A stretch of DNA of 64,000 bases from Oceanospirillum sp048265165 (GTDB lineage Bacteria; Pseudomonadota; Gammaproteobacteria; Pseudomonadales; Halomonadaceae), in NCBI RefSeq assembly GCF_048265165.1, contig NZ_JBLXCD010000005.1, forward strand, positions 124,001 through 188,000, given 5' to 3'. The stretch's first letter is position 1. Each line of letters begins with the position of its first letter. The position numbers and the translations under genes were made by a program. Positions 8,093 to 16,471 of this stretch are shown in pieces. The notes under the pieces were generated by a model. The model was not told the DNA's origin. It was given only the letters and a program-made list of their open reading frames with translations, and ran no database searches.

Positions 8093-8938
8093 ATGAGCAG
8101 ATTACAAATTCACGATGTGTCGGTGGTATACCCCGGCCTGAACAACGGCGAAGAAGTGCATGCCCTGTCCAATATCAACTTCACCATTGAGCCTGGCGAG
8201 TTTGTGGTCGCCCTGGGGGCCTCCGGTTGCGGTAAAACCACTCTACTGAGCCTGATGGCCGGCTTTATCGCCCCATCGGATGGATATCTGACCCTAGGAG
8301 ACAGCACGGTTGCCGGTCTGCCCCGTATTGCCTGTGGGGTGGATCTGGCCGATCAGATTACAGGTCCGGGTAAAGAGCGTGGCGTGGTCTTTCAGAAACA
8401 TGCACTGCTCCCCTGGTTGAATGTGATCGAAAATACCGAGTTTGGCCTCAAACTACAGGGCTTGCCAAAAGCGAAGCGGCGTGAACGGGCCGCCGCTTAT
8501 CTGAAATTGGTGGGACTGGAAGATTTTCATCAGCACCCGGTGTACCAGCTTTCCGGTGGTATGCAGCAGCGGGTAGGGATAGCGAGAGCCCTGACCAATG
8601 ACCCTGAAATGCTGCTGCTGGATGAGCCTTTGGGGGCATTAGATGCCCTAACCCGGGAGGTATTGCAGGAATTGCTGATGGATGTCTGGAAGCAGACCCA
8701 GAAAATGATGTTTTTTATCACCCACAGCGTGGAAGAAGCCCTATTTATGGCCTCTCGCCTGATTATTATGTCGCCGCGACCGGGTCGTATTACCCACGAA
8801 TTCAATCTGGATTTTAACGAGCGCTTTCTTGAATGCCGCGATGCTCGCAAAGTGAAATCGTTACCGGAGTTTATCGAGATGCGCGAACAAGTGCTCAGTA
8901 TCATTCATGGGGATGAACAAGGCGGAGGTATACACTGA
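8093..8938 (+). CDS. tauB: Taurine ABC transporter, ATP-binding protein
   Basis: A 281-residue ABC ATPase. Walker A is GASGCGKTT (about 42-50), the Q-loop is VFQKHALLPWL, the signature is LSGGMQQR (about 152) and Walker B is LLLDEPLGALD (about 172). A short insertion after the first beta-sheet (RIACGVDLADQI) precedes the Q-loop. It powers import through TauC. AGGAGATATCACC precedes the ATG, and its stop overlaps the tauC start by one base. Confidence 0.9.
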   Translation: MSRLQIHDVSVVYPGLNNGEEVHALSNINFTIEPGEFVVALGASGCGKTTLLSLMAGFIAPSDGYLTLGDSTVAGLPRIACGVDLADQITGPGKERGVVFQKHALLPWLNVIENTEFGLKLQGLPKAKRRERAAAYLKLVGLEDFHQHPVYQLSGGMQQRVGIARALTNDPEMLLLDEPLGALDALTREVLQELLMDVWKQTQKMMFFITHSVEEALFMASRLIIMSPRPGRITHEFNLDFNERFLECRDARKVKSLPEFIEMREQVLSIIHGDEQGGGIH

Positions 8939-9888
8939 TGACCGCTCAAAAGGTATTAAACCGCGATGAGACCACGATCTCTGATAAACCTTTCACACTA
9001 TCGACTTCAAATACAACCGGGACTATCCGACAAAAAACCAATAACAGGCCAACTCCGATGCAGCGTTTTTTAAAGTTATTTATGGCAGGGCCTGCCAAAC
9101 CCGGCGATGCTTTTGGCGATCCGGGTCAAGGCAGCAGTCTGGCGATCAGCATGATAACAGCGCTGACTCTGATAGGGATCTGGTTCATCGCGACAACTTT
9201 AGGCTGGGTTGAACCTCTTTTTCTGCCCTCCCCAGGGGCTGTTGTCAGTCGTTTTTGGGAAGTACTGACCGTCGGCTTTGCCAACGCCACTCTGCTGGAA
9301 CATACCGGTTGGAGTATGATGCGGGTATTCGGTGCGTTTACGCTGGCCCTGATCACAGCAGTGCCAATCGGCATCTTTATGGGAGTGAATCGAATCGGTC
9401 GCGGGTTATTTGACCCTATTATCGAATTTTATCGTCCACTACCACCACTGGCTTATCTACCGCTGGTGATCATCTGGATGGGGATTGGTGAAAGCTCGAA
9501 AGTGGTACTCATCTATATGGCAATCTTTGCCCCTATGGCACTGAGTGCCCGGGCAGGCGTTAAATCCGTCGCCATTGAGCAGATCCATGCCGCATACTCA
9601 ATGGGTGCTTCCCGCTGGCAGGTGGTACGCCATATCATCCTGAAAAGTGCTCTGCCGGAGATCCTGACAGGCATGCGTATCGGCATCGGTTTTGGCTGGA
9701 CCACCCTAGTGGCTGCCGAAATGGTCGCCGCCCAAGCCGGCCTGGGCTTTATGGTACTAAATGCCGCAGAGTTCCTGGTAACCGATGTGGTGATTATGGG
9801 CATCATTGTGATCGGGATTATCGCCTACCTGTTTGACCTGCTGATGCGTTACGCCGAGCGAAAATTGGTGCCGTGGAAGGGGCAGTAG
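8938..9888 (+). CDS. tauC: Taurine ABC transporter, permease
   Basis: A 316-residue inner-membrane permease with about 6 transmembrane segments. The EAA loop (about 215-235; HAAYSMGASRWQVVRHIILKSALP) is typical of TauC/SsuC. It is longer than E. coli TauC because of a hydrophilic N-terminal extension of about 65 residues before the first membrane segment. The start codon ATG overlaps the tauB stop (TGATG), indicating translational coupling. No tauD follows, unlike the sulfur-starvation tauABCD operon. Confidence 0.88.
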   Translation: MTAQKVLNRDETTISDKPFTLSTSNTTGTIRQKTNNRPTPMQRFLKLFMAGPAKPGDAFGDPGQGSSLAISMITALTLIGIWFIATTLGWVEPLFLPSPGAVVSRFWEVLTVGFANATLLEHTGWSMMRVFGAFTLALITAVPIGIFMGVNRIGRGLFDPIIEFYRPLPPLAYLPLVIIWMGIGESSKVVLIYMAIFAPMALSARAGVKSVAIEQIHAAYSMGASRWQVVRHIILKSALPEILTGMRIGIGFGWTTLVAAEMVAAQAGLGFMVLNAAEFLVTDVVIMGIIVIGIIAYLFDLLMRYAERKLVPWKGQ

Positions 9889-10264
9889 TAAAAAGTTCGA
9901 TAATCTCTTCCATTTTATGGAATCTATGCCACACCTGCCCATCGCGGCGGGGTGGTATATAAAACCAGACAGACTTACTCTTAACTGACGATTTCTGCTT
10001 AGCGGCCAATTCTGAGTGCAGCCCCCATCACCTACCGGAAACTGGCTCTGTTTCAGAGACAGCCATATCAAACCAGGCTTAGTGCTGATCTATCGAGTGA
10101 AAGATGGAGTATTACAACTCGCCAGAATTGGAAGTCATAGCGAGTTGTTTTAGGAATCCTTTTATAGCTAGGCAGCTATTCCGATTTAGAGCGCAGTCGC
10201 TCGGCGGTAGCAACCCGACAGCTAAAGGGTGCAGCTAAGTTAGAAACTTACTGCAAATCTATAA
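9889..10264. other. Gene-free stretch between tauC and the HicAB region
   Basis: No coding potential was recognised. It holds a 9-bp inverted repeat ACAACTCGC/GCGAGTTGT (10114-10122 and 10140-10148) followed by TTTT, which could terminate transcription, and a weaker hairpin near 10042-10065. It separates taurine genes of ordinary composition from the AT-rich toxin-antitoxin operon. Confidence 0.5.
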
Positions 10265-10672
10265 TCAAACGTGCTCCACATTACTCGGATACGTGGGGAG
10301 CACAATGCCATCCAGCGGCGTAAAATGCAGAAGGTTCTCAAGGCTTTGTTTTACTACTATCGCTATATAGGAATCAAAGAACCAGGCATTATCGCGATAA
10401 AATCCATCCGATATATTCAGTTCCTTATCTTGCACAGTAAAATTAACCGCAAGCTTTGCTTCAGCAGTAAATCCCGGCTCATCAGAGCCTTCTTCATGCC
10501 CCGTGAGCGCTGCTAAAACATCAATGCAGTAGGCATCAAGTTCTTCATCCACTAAAAAAATGTCACCCACTTCTACATTTATAGTGTAGTAGCCTTTACC
10601 TTTTGGCTTGCCATTGAGTTCAAACTGGGACCCCAATATATCAAAACCAGCAAATCTGATCTTATCTAGCAT
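10265..10672 (-). CDS. SecB-like chaperone of a toxin-antitoxin-chaperone system (putative)
   Basis: A 135-residue acidic protein that starts 1 base after the hicB stop (TGAaATG). It has no signal peptide. Its layout resembles SecB: an N-terminal strand pair (IRFAGFDILGSQFEL), a central beta-rich part with AEAKLAVNFTV, then a long helix with YIAIVVKQSLENLL, and the ending PLDGIVLPTYPSN that parallels the SecB segment FPQLNLAPVNF. SecB-like chaperones coupled to HicAB, HigBA or MqsRA pairs (TAC systems) protect an aggregation-prone antitoxin. The assignment rests on weak similarity plus operon position. Confidence 0.55.
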   Translation of the reverse strand: MLDKIRFAGFDILGSQFELNGKPKGKGYYTINVEVGDIFLVDEELDAYCIDVLAALTGHEEGSDEPGFTAEAKLAVNFTVQDKELNISDGFYRDNAWFFDSYIAIVVKQSLENLLHFTPLDGIVLPTYPSNVEHV

Positions 10673-10673
10673 T

Positions 10674-11135
10674 TCAGTGAGCCTTCATTTTATAATCAGA
10701 TTCTTTATTATTAAATGAAAAATCCACTTCATACTTGCGCTCAGTTTTATTCAAGAGTTCGTTAGTATAATGATAGCTATGATTATTAATAATCATTTTT
10801 GAGCCATTCAAATAATAGTTAACAGATCTTTTAACAATATCATTTATTGAGCAGTTTTCTTCCAGAGATTTTAAATAAGCTTTTTTATGAAGCTCTTCAC
10901 CGATACGGACATTAAAAGAGCCATTCATTGGCTTATCCGGTTTTTTACCCAGCATTTCGCACGTTTCAAGGTAATCTTCTACCGCTTCTTCAAAAGCAGC
11001 CTTTAACCCCGCAACATCTGAAGCTTCATAAGTCACCAGATCGTTAATGCATTCAATTTTTCCGTGGAGAACTTCATCCTCGAAATCAAATTCATACGAA
11101 CCATAAAAGCCCTTATGCTTCATCAATTTACTCAT
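10674..11135 (-). CDS. hicB: HicB-type antitoxin with C-terminal extension
   Basis: A 153-residue antitoxin. The N-terminal HicB fold (about 8-63; YGSYEFDFEDEVLHGKIE, then a helix AFEEAVEDYLETC) is followed by a ribbon-helix-helix DNA-binding domain (about 70-108; GSFNVRIGEELHKKAYLKSLEENCS). An extra tail of about 45 residues (109-153) follows. In TAC systems such tails are chaperone-addiction segments. The start at 11135 overlaps the hicA stop by 8 bases. It should neutralise HicA and repress the operon through the palindrome at 11429-11447. Confidence 0.85.
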   Translation of the reverse strand: MSKLMKHKGFYGSYEFDFEDEVLHGKIECINDLVTYEASDVAGLKAAFEEAVEDYLETCEMLGKKPDKPMNGSFNVRIGEELHKKAYLKSLEENCSINDIVKRSVNYYLNGSKMIINNHSYHYTNELLNKTERKYEVDFSFNNKESDYKMKAH

Positions 11136-11400
11136 TTGAGTCACCCTGTTGCTCAAGCATTTCCAGCTCTTTAAGTTTCTCAACCACTTGCTTAACCATA
11201 TACGCTTTAAGGATAGGCTGCGGATGTGGTTCATGCAGATTGATCAACAATTTTGTCTTTTGGTGAACGAACTTTCGCCGGGAGCCTTTTCCGGCAAATT
11301 CCTCGAAGCCTCTCGCCGCCAAAAGGGAGCATAACTCTTTCCATGTAAAGTCTTTTGGCTTACTTAGAAGCTTGGCTTCAAGTTTGTCTTGCTTACCCAT
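11128..11400 (-). CDS. hicA: HicA-type toxin, mRNA interferase
   Basis: A 90-residue basic protein with the HicA dsRBD-like fold. It has FTWKELCSLLAARGFEE, then GSRRKFVHQ and LINLHEPHPQPILKAYMVKQVVEKL. The histidine in the LHEPHP region corresponds to the family's catalytic position. HicA cleaves mRNA independently of ribosomes. It is first in the hicA-hicB-chaperone operon and overlaps hicB. The N terminus carries about 15 residues more than the shortest HicA proteins. Confidence 0.87.
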   Translation of the reverse strand: MGKQDKLEAKLLSKPKDFTWKELCSLLAARGFEEFAGKGSRRKFVHQKTKLLINLHEPHPQPILKAYMVKQVVEKLKELEMLEQQGDSNE

Positions 11401-11428
11401 ATCGTTTTAGCTCTTCACCAAAGCGCAT

Positions 11429-11461
11429 GCAACTATAATTTAGTTGCAAGCTTCAATTCAA
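11429..11461 (-). promoter_or_regulatory. hicAB promoter and palindromic operator
   Basis: The minus strand reads TTGAAT (11461-11456), an 18-base spacer and TATAGT (11437-11432), about 32 bases before hicA. The palindrome GCAACTA-TAATT-TAGTTGC (11429-11447) covers the -10, so a bound HicB dimer would block RNA polymerase. Confidence 0.7.
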
Positions 11462-11537
11462 GTCATTTCCCTGTACAAGAACCTTAACACAAGGTGTAAA
11501 TGAGTCATTCGAAACTAAATGATTAGTTTATCCTCCC

Positions 11538-11638
11538 TTACCCCTGCCCCATCACTTTCATGGCATTTAGCGTAGCCAGATCTGCCGGTAAGCCTCTGGT
11601 CTGCCGCTCTGCGATCTCCCGCGCTTGCAGCTTAACCT
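11538..11638 (-). pseudogene. Possible 3' remnant of a lost gene
   Basis: A minus-strand frame ends in TAA at 11538 and reads LQAREIAERQTRGLPADL and onward to MKVMGQG, with codon use like that of a real gene. Stop codons (TAG TAG) lie immediately upstream at about 11640. It may be a fragment left by rearrangement next to the HicAB region. The parent gene was not identified. Confidence 0.2.
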
Positions 11639-11763
11639 ACTATTTATTCTCTACTTTAGACACCACATATAGACGTCCCAAAGTAGAAACGAGTCGGTGC
11701 GCAGTAGGATCTGTTCGGCTGACTGCCATAGTCAGAATGGTAATCAGCCACCATTCCCCAGAC

Positions 11764-11800
11764 ACAAAAAAAAGCGGCTTAACCTGTGTTAAGCCGCTTT
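11764..11800 (-). terminator. Intrinsic terminator of yhhQ
   Basis: A 13-bp stem (11771-11783 with 11788-11800, loop 4) is followed on the minus strand by a run of eight T residues, 38 bases after the yhhQ stop. Confidence 0.92.
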
Positions 11801-11837
11801 CGGAACCCCTCAGTTCTTTCTCTGTAGCAATCGACGA

Positions 11838-12506
11838 TTAAAGCGCCTGCTGTGTTTTCAGCTCATCACTAACCTGGGTCAGCTTACGACTCAGGGTGTT
11901 GAGTAGTACACCGTAAAGAGGAATAAACAGCACAAGGGAGATAACAATTTTAAACAGATAATCCAGAGTAGCGATCTCAACCCAGTTAGCCGCCATAAAG
12001 GCATCCGGGCTTTTATAAAAAGCAATGGAGAAGAAAGCCAGTGTATCCAAAGCATTACCCAGAATGGTCGACAGCGTAGGGGCGACCCACCATGGCCCTG
12101 CCCGGCGCAGGCGGTTAAAAACCTGGACATCCAGAATCTGTCCCAACACATACGCCATAAAGCTTGCAATGGCGATTCGGGCAACAAACAGGTTGAACTC
12201 GCTCAGCTGAGCAAAACCCTGAAACGCACCCTCAAAGAAAAGCACCGACAGTCCATAGGAGGCCAGTAGTGCTGGTAGCATCACTTTAAAGATGATCTTA
12301 CGCGCCATCGGTGCCCCGAAAATCCGAACGGTCAGATCGGTGGCCAGAAAAATAAACGGAAAACTGAACGCACCCCAGGTGGTATGGAAACCAAATAGAG
12401 TAAAGGGTATTTGAACCAGATAGTTACTGGAAATAATAACCAGCAGGTGGAAAGCCACCAACCAGGTTAGCGCTTTGCGCTGTTGGGCAGGCGAGAATGC
12501 ACTCAT
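11838..12506 (-). CDS. yhhQ: YhhQ/VUT-family queuosine-precursor transporter
   Basis: A 222-residue inner-membrane protein with about 6 hydrophobic segments, the same size as E. coli YhhQ. It shows the COG1738 features FPFIFLATDLTVRIFG, LGQILDVQVFNRLR and STILGNALDTLAFFSIAF. The family imports preQ0/preQ1 for queuosine synthesis. The start at 12506 fits the family length; an upstream frame to 12611 is leader RNA, not protein. Its Shine-Dalgarno AAGG forms one strand of a preQ1-I riboswitch pseudoknot, so translation should fall when preQ1 is abundant. Confidence 0.9.
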   Translation of the reverse strand: MSAFSPAQQRKALTWLVAFHLLVIISSNYLVQIPFTLFGFHTTWGAFSFPFIFLATDLTVRIFGAPMARKIIFKVMLPALLASYGLSVLFFEGAFQGFAQLSEFNLFVARIAIASFMAYVLGQILDVQVFNRLRRAGPWWVAPTLSTILGNALDTLAFFSIAFYKSPDAFMAANWVEIATLDYLFKIVISLVLFIPLYGVLLNTLSRKLTQVSDELKTQQAL

Positions 12507-12512
12507 AAGTGT

Positions 12513-12546
12513 TACCTTTTTATTGATTGGGGTGAGGGAACCCAAG
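12513..12546 (-). promoter_or_regulatory. preQ1-I riboswitch controlling yhhQ translation
   Basis: Reading the minus strand: P1 5' arm TTGGG (12545-12541), loop TTC, P2 5' arm CCT (12537-12535), loop CAC, P1 3' arm CCCAA (12531-12527), the A-rich loop TCAATAAAA, then P2 3' arm AGG (12517-12515), which is part of the Shine-Dalgarno. This H-type pseudoknot has the layout of the Thermoanaerobacter and Bacillus preQ1-I aptamers, and the downstream gene is a matching transporter. The fold is deduced by hand from base pairing. Confidence 0.85.
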
Positions 12547-13004
12547 TGAACGTTTACAACCGAAAAGCAGGGACACCCGTTGTTGATATCTTTTGTGGAC
12601 AGCAGTTGCACTGCGGGACTGTTGATAAGTAAGCAAGTAGATTAAAGAACCTTGCCTGCTTTACCTCAGCCTTCCGGCATGACGGCCGGGGATTATACAG
12701 AAGTGTGCCTCAGACAAAAGTCTGAATCGAATCTTTTTCTGCTTTTCATCCCAATATACCGCTTTATATATCTCACACTTTTTTCACGCCATATGCCCTT
12801 ATCATCTCCACTATAATCAATTTCGCTGGTGGGCATGGCCGATTAATTTTTCTCTCCTACAGACTAAAGGATTCTCTCTTTTAAGCTGGTATGTCTTTCT
12901 GATTACTCTATCATGCTCGAACCCTTCCTATGTCGCGGAAGACCTACCTAAAGGTCTGTACCGGCAATCTGAGTACCTGAAACCAGTTCAACACGAGTAC
13001 GGCT
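12547..13004. other. Divergent intergenic region between yhhQ and the ABC exporter
   Basis: It contains the yhhQ leader upstream of the riboswitch and the promoters of both genes. No further gene was recognised. A short CAGAC-AAAA-GTCTG hairpin near 12711-12724 is followed by a T-rich stretch, but its role is unclear. Confidence 0.5.
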
Positions 13005-14834
13005 ATGTTTGCATTTTTTGAACGCCTGATTGCTGCTTTTCCTAAGGAAGAGCCTCAACAACCACCCGCTAAACTTCTGCAGTTTATTTTGCATTACACC
13101 AAAGGTATGGGCCTGCCGCTGATTCTTATGGCGGTGCTGACCGCGGGGGTTGCTGTGCTTGAAGTGACCCTGTTTGGCTTTATGGGGCAGTTGGTAGACT
13201 GGCTGTCGGCTCAGGACCCTAAAACCTTTCTGGAACAAGAAGCCTCGACCCTATTTTGGATGGCACTGGTGCCCTTGGTTGCCCTGCCATTAACAGGCCT
13301 TCTGCACTCGCTGGTGATACACCAGAGCCTGCTGGGAAACTTTCCGATGGTGATTCGCTGGCAGGCCCATCGCTACCTACTGAAGCAGAGTGTTTCTTTC
13401 TATTCAAACGACTTTGCCGGCCGTATCGCCACTAAGGTGATGCAAACAGCTCTGGCAGTACGTGAGTCTGTTATGAAGCTGCTGAATGTACTGGTTTATA
13501 TTGCAGTTTCCTTTATCGCTATGCTGGTACTGGTGGCTCAGGCGGACTGGCGACTGATGATGCCGGTGCTGATCTGGTTAGCACTCTATATTTCAGTTCA
13601 GGTTTACTTTGTGCCTAAGCTGAAAGCGATCTCTACAGAGCAGGCCGATGCACGCTCCTTGATGAGTGGCCGTATTGTCGATTCCTACACCAATATCGCC
13701 ACAGTAAAACTTTTCTCCCACACCAACCGTGAGGCAGAGTTTGCCCGTGAAGGCATGGATCAGTTTATCGGTACGGTTTATCAACAGATGCGTCTGGTGA
13801 CCTGGCTGAATTTCTGGGTGCAAAGCATCAACCATCTGTTAGCCTTTTCCATCGCGGCATTATCTATCTGGCTTTGGATGGAAGAGCTGGTCGGTGCCGG
13901 TGCAATTGCGATCTCTATCGCCCTAGCGCTACGTCTGAATGGCATGTCCCACTGGGTTATGTGGGAGATCAGTGCCTTGTTTGAGAATATTGGTACTACC
14001 GTGGACGGCATGAACACCCTGTCCAAGCCATTACAGGTGCAGGACAAACCAGAAGCCAAGCGCCTGACAGTAGACAGCGGGCGGATCGATTATCAGGATG
14101 TGGTCTTCCACTACGGCGAAGACAAGCCTGTGATTCCTCAGCTGAACCTGAATATCCGGCCCGGTGAAAAAGTGGGTCTTGTGGGTCGCTCCGGTGCCGG
14201 AAAATCAACGCTGGTAAATCTGCTGATGCGGTTTTTCGATGTTGAATCCGGTCAGATCAAGGTAGATGGACAGGATGTTCGGGAGGTTACTCAGGACAGC
14301 CTGCGGGCTCAGATCGGCATGGTGACCCAGGATACGTCTCTACTGCACCGCTCGGTGCGGGATAACATTCTCTACGGTCGCCCGGATGCCAGTGAGGAAG
14401 AGATGATAGCTGCGGCGAAAAAAGCCGAAGCCCACGAGTTTATTCTTAGCCTAACAGACCCAGAAGGCCGCAAGGGCTACGATGCCCATGTGGGTGAACG
14501 GGGTGTAAAACTTTCCGGTGGTCAGCGCCAGCGTATCGCCATCGCCCGTGTCCTGCTGAAAGATGCCCCGATTCTGCTACTGGATGAAGCTACTTCAGCA
14601 CTGGACTCTGAAGTAGAGGCCGCTATTCAGGCCAGTCTCTACACCCTGATGGAAGGCAAAACGGTAATTGCTATCGCCCACCGCCTCTCGACTATTGCGG
14701 CACTGGATCGATTAATCGTACTCGATAAAGGTGAGGTTGTGGAACAGGGCAGCCACGCTGAACTGATTGAGCAAGGCGGTATCTACGCTCAACTTTGGGC
14801 GCACCAGACCGGCGGCTTCCTCGGAGAAGAATAG
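13005..14834 (+). CDS. ABC-type exporter (fused membrane and ATPase domains)
   Basis: A 609-residue half-transporter. An N-terminal type IV (MsbA-like) membrane domain with about 6 helices (35-330) is followed by an ATPase domain with Walker A GRSGAGKST (about 395-403), Q-loop MVTQDTSLL, signature LSGGQRQR (about 502) and Walker B ILLLDEATSALD (about 522). The H-loop histidine is in IAIAHRLST. It would work as a homodimer in the inner membrane. The substrate is unknown; lipid or drug export is typical of the family. It stands alone between its promoter region and a terminator. Confidence 0.88.
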   Translation: MFAFFERLIAAFPKEEPQQPPAKLLQFILHYTKGMGLPLILMAVLTAGVAVLEVTLFGFMGQLVDWLSAQDPKTFLEQEASTLFWMALVPLVALPLTGLLHSLVIHQSLLGNFPMVIRWQAHRYLLKQSVSFYSNDFAGRIATKVMQTALAVRESVMKLLNVLVYIAVSFIAMLVLVAQADWRLMMPVLIWLALYISVQVYFVPKLKAISTEQADARSLMSGRIVDSYTNIATVKLFSHTNREAEFAREGMDQFIGTVYQQMRLVTWLNFWVQSINHLLAFSIAALSIWLWMEELVGAGAIAISIALALRLNGMSHWVMWEISALFENIGTTVDGMNTLSKPLQVQDKPEAKRLTVDSGRIDYQDVVFHYGEDKPVIPQLNLNIRPGEKVGLVGRSGAGKSTLVNLLMRFFDVESGQIKVDGQDVREVTQDSLRAQIGMVTQDTSLLHRSVRDNILYGRPDASEEEMIAAAKKAEAHEFILSLTDPEGRKGYDAHVGERGVKLSGGQRQRIAIARVLLKDAPILLLDEATSALDSEVEAAIQASLYTLMEGKTVIAIAHRLSTIAALDRLIVLDKGEVVEQGSHAELIEQGGIYAQLWAHQTGGFLGEE

Positions 14835-14883
14835 TTAGCCAAAGAACAATACGGGTTTAAACCGGAGAAAGGTTAAAAATTAA

Positions 14884-14924
14884 GCCGGACATTCCTATAA
14901 GAAACAGGAATGTCCGGTTTTATT
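14884..14924 (+). terminator. Intrinsic terminator of the ABC exporter
   Basis: A 12-bp perfect stem CCGGACATTCCT/AGGAATGTCCGG (14885-14896 with 14906-14917) is followed by TTTTATT. Confidence 0.9.
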
Positions 14925-14947
14925 GTCTTAGGGACAAAGGTAGAGCT

Positions 14948-15148
14948 TTATTTAACCTTCATAATGCCAATCAGCACACAGAGCAAACCACCCGCCATAC
15001 CGGCATAGGCTTCAACCGGTGTATCACCACTGACGGCACGGGTCAGCTGAGAGCTGGCTGAGTCGTAAACATCGTAACCCCAGAATGCCAATGCGACACC
15101 TATGATGATCAGAGCAATACCGATAATTTTTCCGTTGGAGTTTTTCAT
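14948..15148 (-). CDS. DUF3185-family small membrane protein
   Basis: A 66-residue protein with two hydrophobic helices (about 8-25 and 48-64) joined by a polar loop. The pattern GIALIIIGVALAFWGYDVYDSASSQ is typical of DUF3185. The function is unknown. GGAGACAGC precedes the ATG. It is a single-gene unit convergent with the ABC exporter. Confidence 0.8.
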   Translation of the reverse strand: MKNSNGKIIGIALIIIGVALAFWGYDVYDSASSQLTRAVSGDTPVEAYAGMAGGLLCVLIGIMKVK

Positions 15149-15324
15149 GCTGTCTCCTTAATACATAATGAAATACTGGCGCCCTTTAAAGCAGATCCGC
15201 GCCAGCCACAATAACCCATAAAACTCAGTATAGATGTTTCAACAATAACACTGATTGGTACAAGAAAATGTGACAGGTCATGATATTTCCTGAAACAGTA
15301 TGGCACGATAAACAGAGGTGCTAC

Positions 15325-16227
15325 CTACCAGCGTTTATGTCCCTCAAAGTAATCCCGCAGAAAATCAACAAAGGCCGCAATGCGGGCAGGCAGAAACTGA
15401 CGATGCTGATAAACCGCATATACATTGAAATCATACCTTGGATAATCTTCAAACAGTTGGATCAGTCGTCCCTCTTTAACAAAAGGGGCTGCTATAAAGT
15501 CCGGCTGCTGAATAATCCCCATTCCCTGAGCTGCGGCTTCACACAGAGCCCGGCCGTTATTTGCGGCCAGTGTCCAGTTCACCCGTACCTTCTGCCGTTG
15601 GCCATCTTTATCATGGTACAACCAATAGTTTCTGTCCTGAGCCAGGTAGGTATACAGCAGACAACGGTGCTGCTGCAGCTGTTGAGGGGATTCAGGTGTT
15701 CCCTGCCCCCTAAGATATTCCGGTGAAGCATAAAACCCACCACGGCACTGGGTCAGCTTTCGTGCCACAAGACTGGAATCGGCCAGATTGGCAATACGAA
15801 TGGCCACATCAAAGTTGTCAGCGGTCAGGTTACGTTGGCGATCATCCAGCTCCAGTTCAATACGCACCAAAGGATATACCTTCTGAAAGGCCTGAATCGG
15901 CTCAATCAGATGCAACAAGGTAAAGTCCATGGGGGCAGTCAGCCGCAGCAGTCCTCTGGGATCATGCCCCTGCTGGGTAACCGAGGATTCCAGCTCATCG
16001 AGCTCACTCAGCAGCGTCCGGCACCGGTTGTAATAATAGAGACCTTCATCGGTGGGATTGACCCGACGGGTGGTACGATTCAGCAGACGGATGCCCAGGT
16101 CTTTCTCAAGGGCTGCAATATGCTTGCTCACCATAGCGGTGGATATACCCAGGTTACGGCCTGTAGCAGCAAAACTTTCCAGCTCAACCACACGGCAATA
16201 AACCCGCATAGCTGTATATTTATCCAT
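15325..16227 (-). CDS. LysR-family transcriptional regulator
   Basis: A 300-residue regulator. The N-terminal winged HTH (1-60; FAATGRNLGISTAMVSKHIAALEKDLGIRLLNRTTRR) is followed by a periplasmic-binding-like effector domain. The start at 16227 has AGGAAGG upstream and matches the family N terminus; the longer frame to 16263 does not. It is divergent from the yceI-type gene at 16472, so that gene is a candidate target. The effector is unknown. Confidence 0.88.
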   Translation of the reverse strand: MDKYTAMRVYCRVVELESFAATGRNLGISTAMVSKHIAALEKDLGIRLLNRTTRRVNPTDEGLYYYNRCRTLLSELDELESSVTQQGHDPRGLLRLTAPMDFTLLHLIEPIQAFQKVYPLVRIELELDDRQRNLTADNFDVAIRIANLADSSLVARKLTQCRGGFYASPEYLRGQGTPESPQQLQQHRCLLYTYLAQDRNYWLYHDKDGQRQKVRVNWTLAANNGRALCEAAAQGMGIIQQPDFIAAPFVKEGRLIQLFEDYPRYDFNVYAVYQHRQFLPARIAAFVDFLRDYFEGHKRW

Positions 16228-16471
16228 ACCCCTTCCTAACCAGCACCCAACAGCACCAGACAATCGACTTAAAACCTAAATAAACGCAGCAGGACACTTA
16301 TTTTGCAATAAGATTATCAACTAAAAAGAAACAGTGAATAACATTTAAGACCTATTATCATGGCAATCCAACACATCTACAATGGATTGATCAATCGCGG
16401 CGTAGCTGACAAAAGCTGGCTGCCTCAATGAATACACCTGAGACTGACTTAGGGAACACGGAATCAAGACC

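Larger units (their letters stand above)
11401..11837. other. Stretch between hicA and yhhQ
   Basis: It holds the hicAB promoter, the doubtful gene remnant and the yhhQ terminator. A plus-strand open frame over 11560-11841 has no recognisable domain, runs through the terminator and is judged spurious. Confidence 0.6.

Noticed and set aside
7005..9888. Alkanesulfonate importer SsuACB or sulfur-starvation tauABCD
   Set aside because: No ssuD or tauD is present, and the linked aminotransferase, reductase, exporter and TauR point to taurine nitrogen use.
10042..10151. Integron attC or phage attachment site beside the HicAB operon
   Set aside because: Inverted repeats are present, but the RYYYAAC/GTTRRRY core pair, an integrase gene and a matching second site were not found.
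11560..11841. 93-residue plus-strand reading frame
   Set aside because: It has no domain or clear ribosome site, overlaps the yhhQ terminator and antisense coding remnant, and its composition is unlike a real protein.
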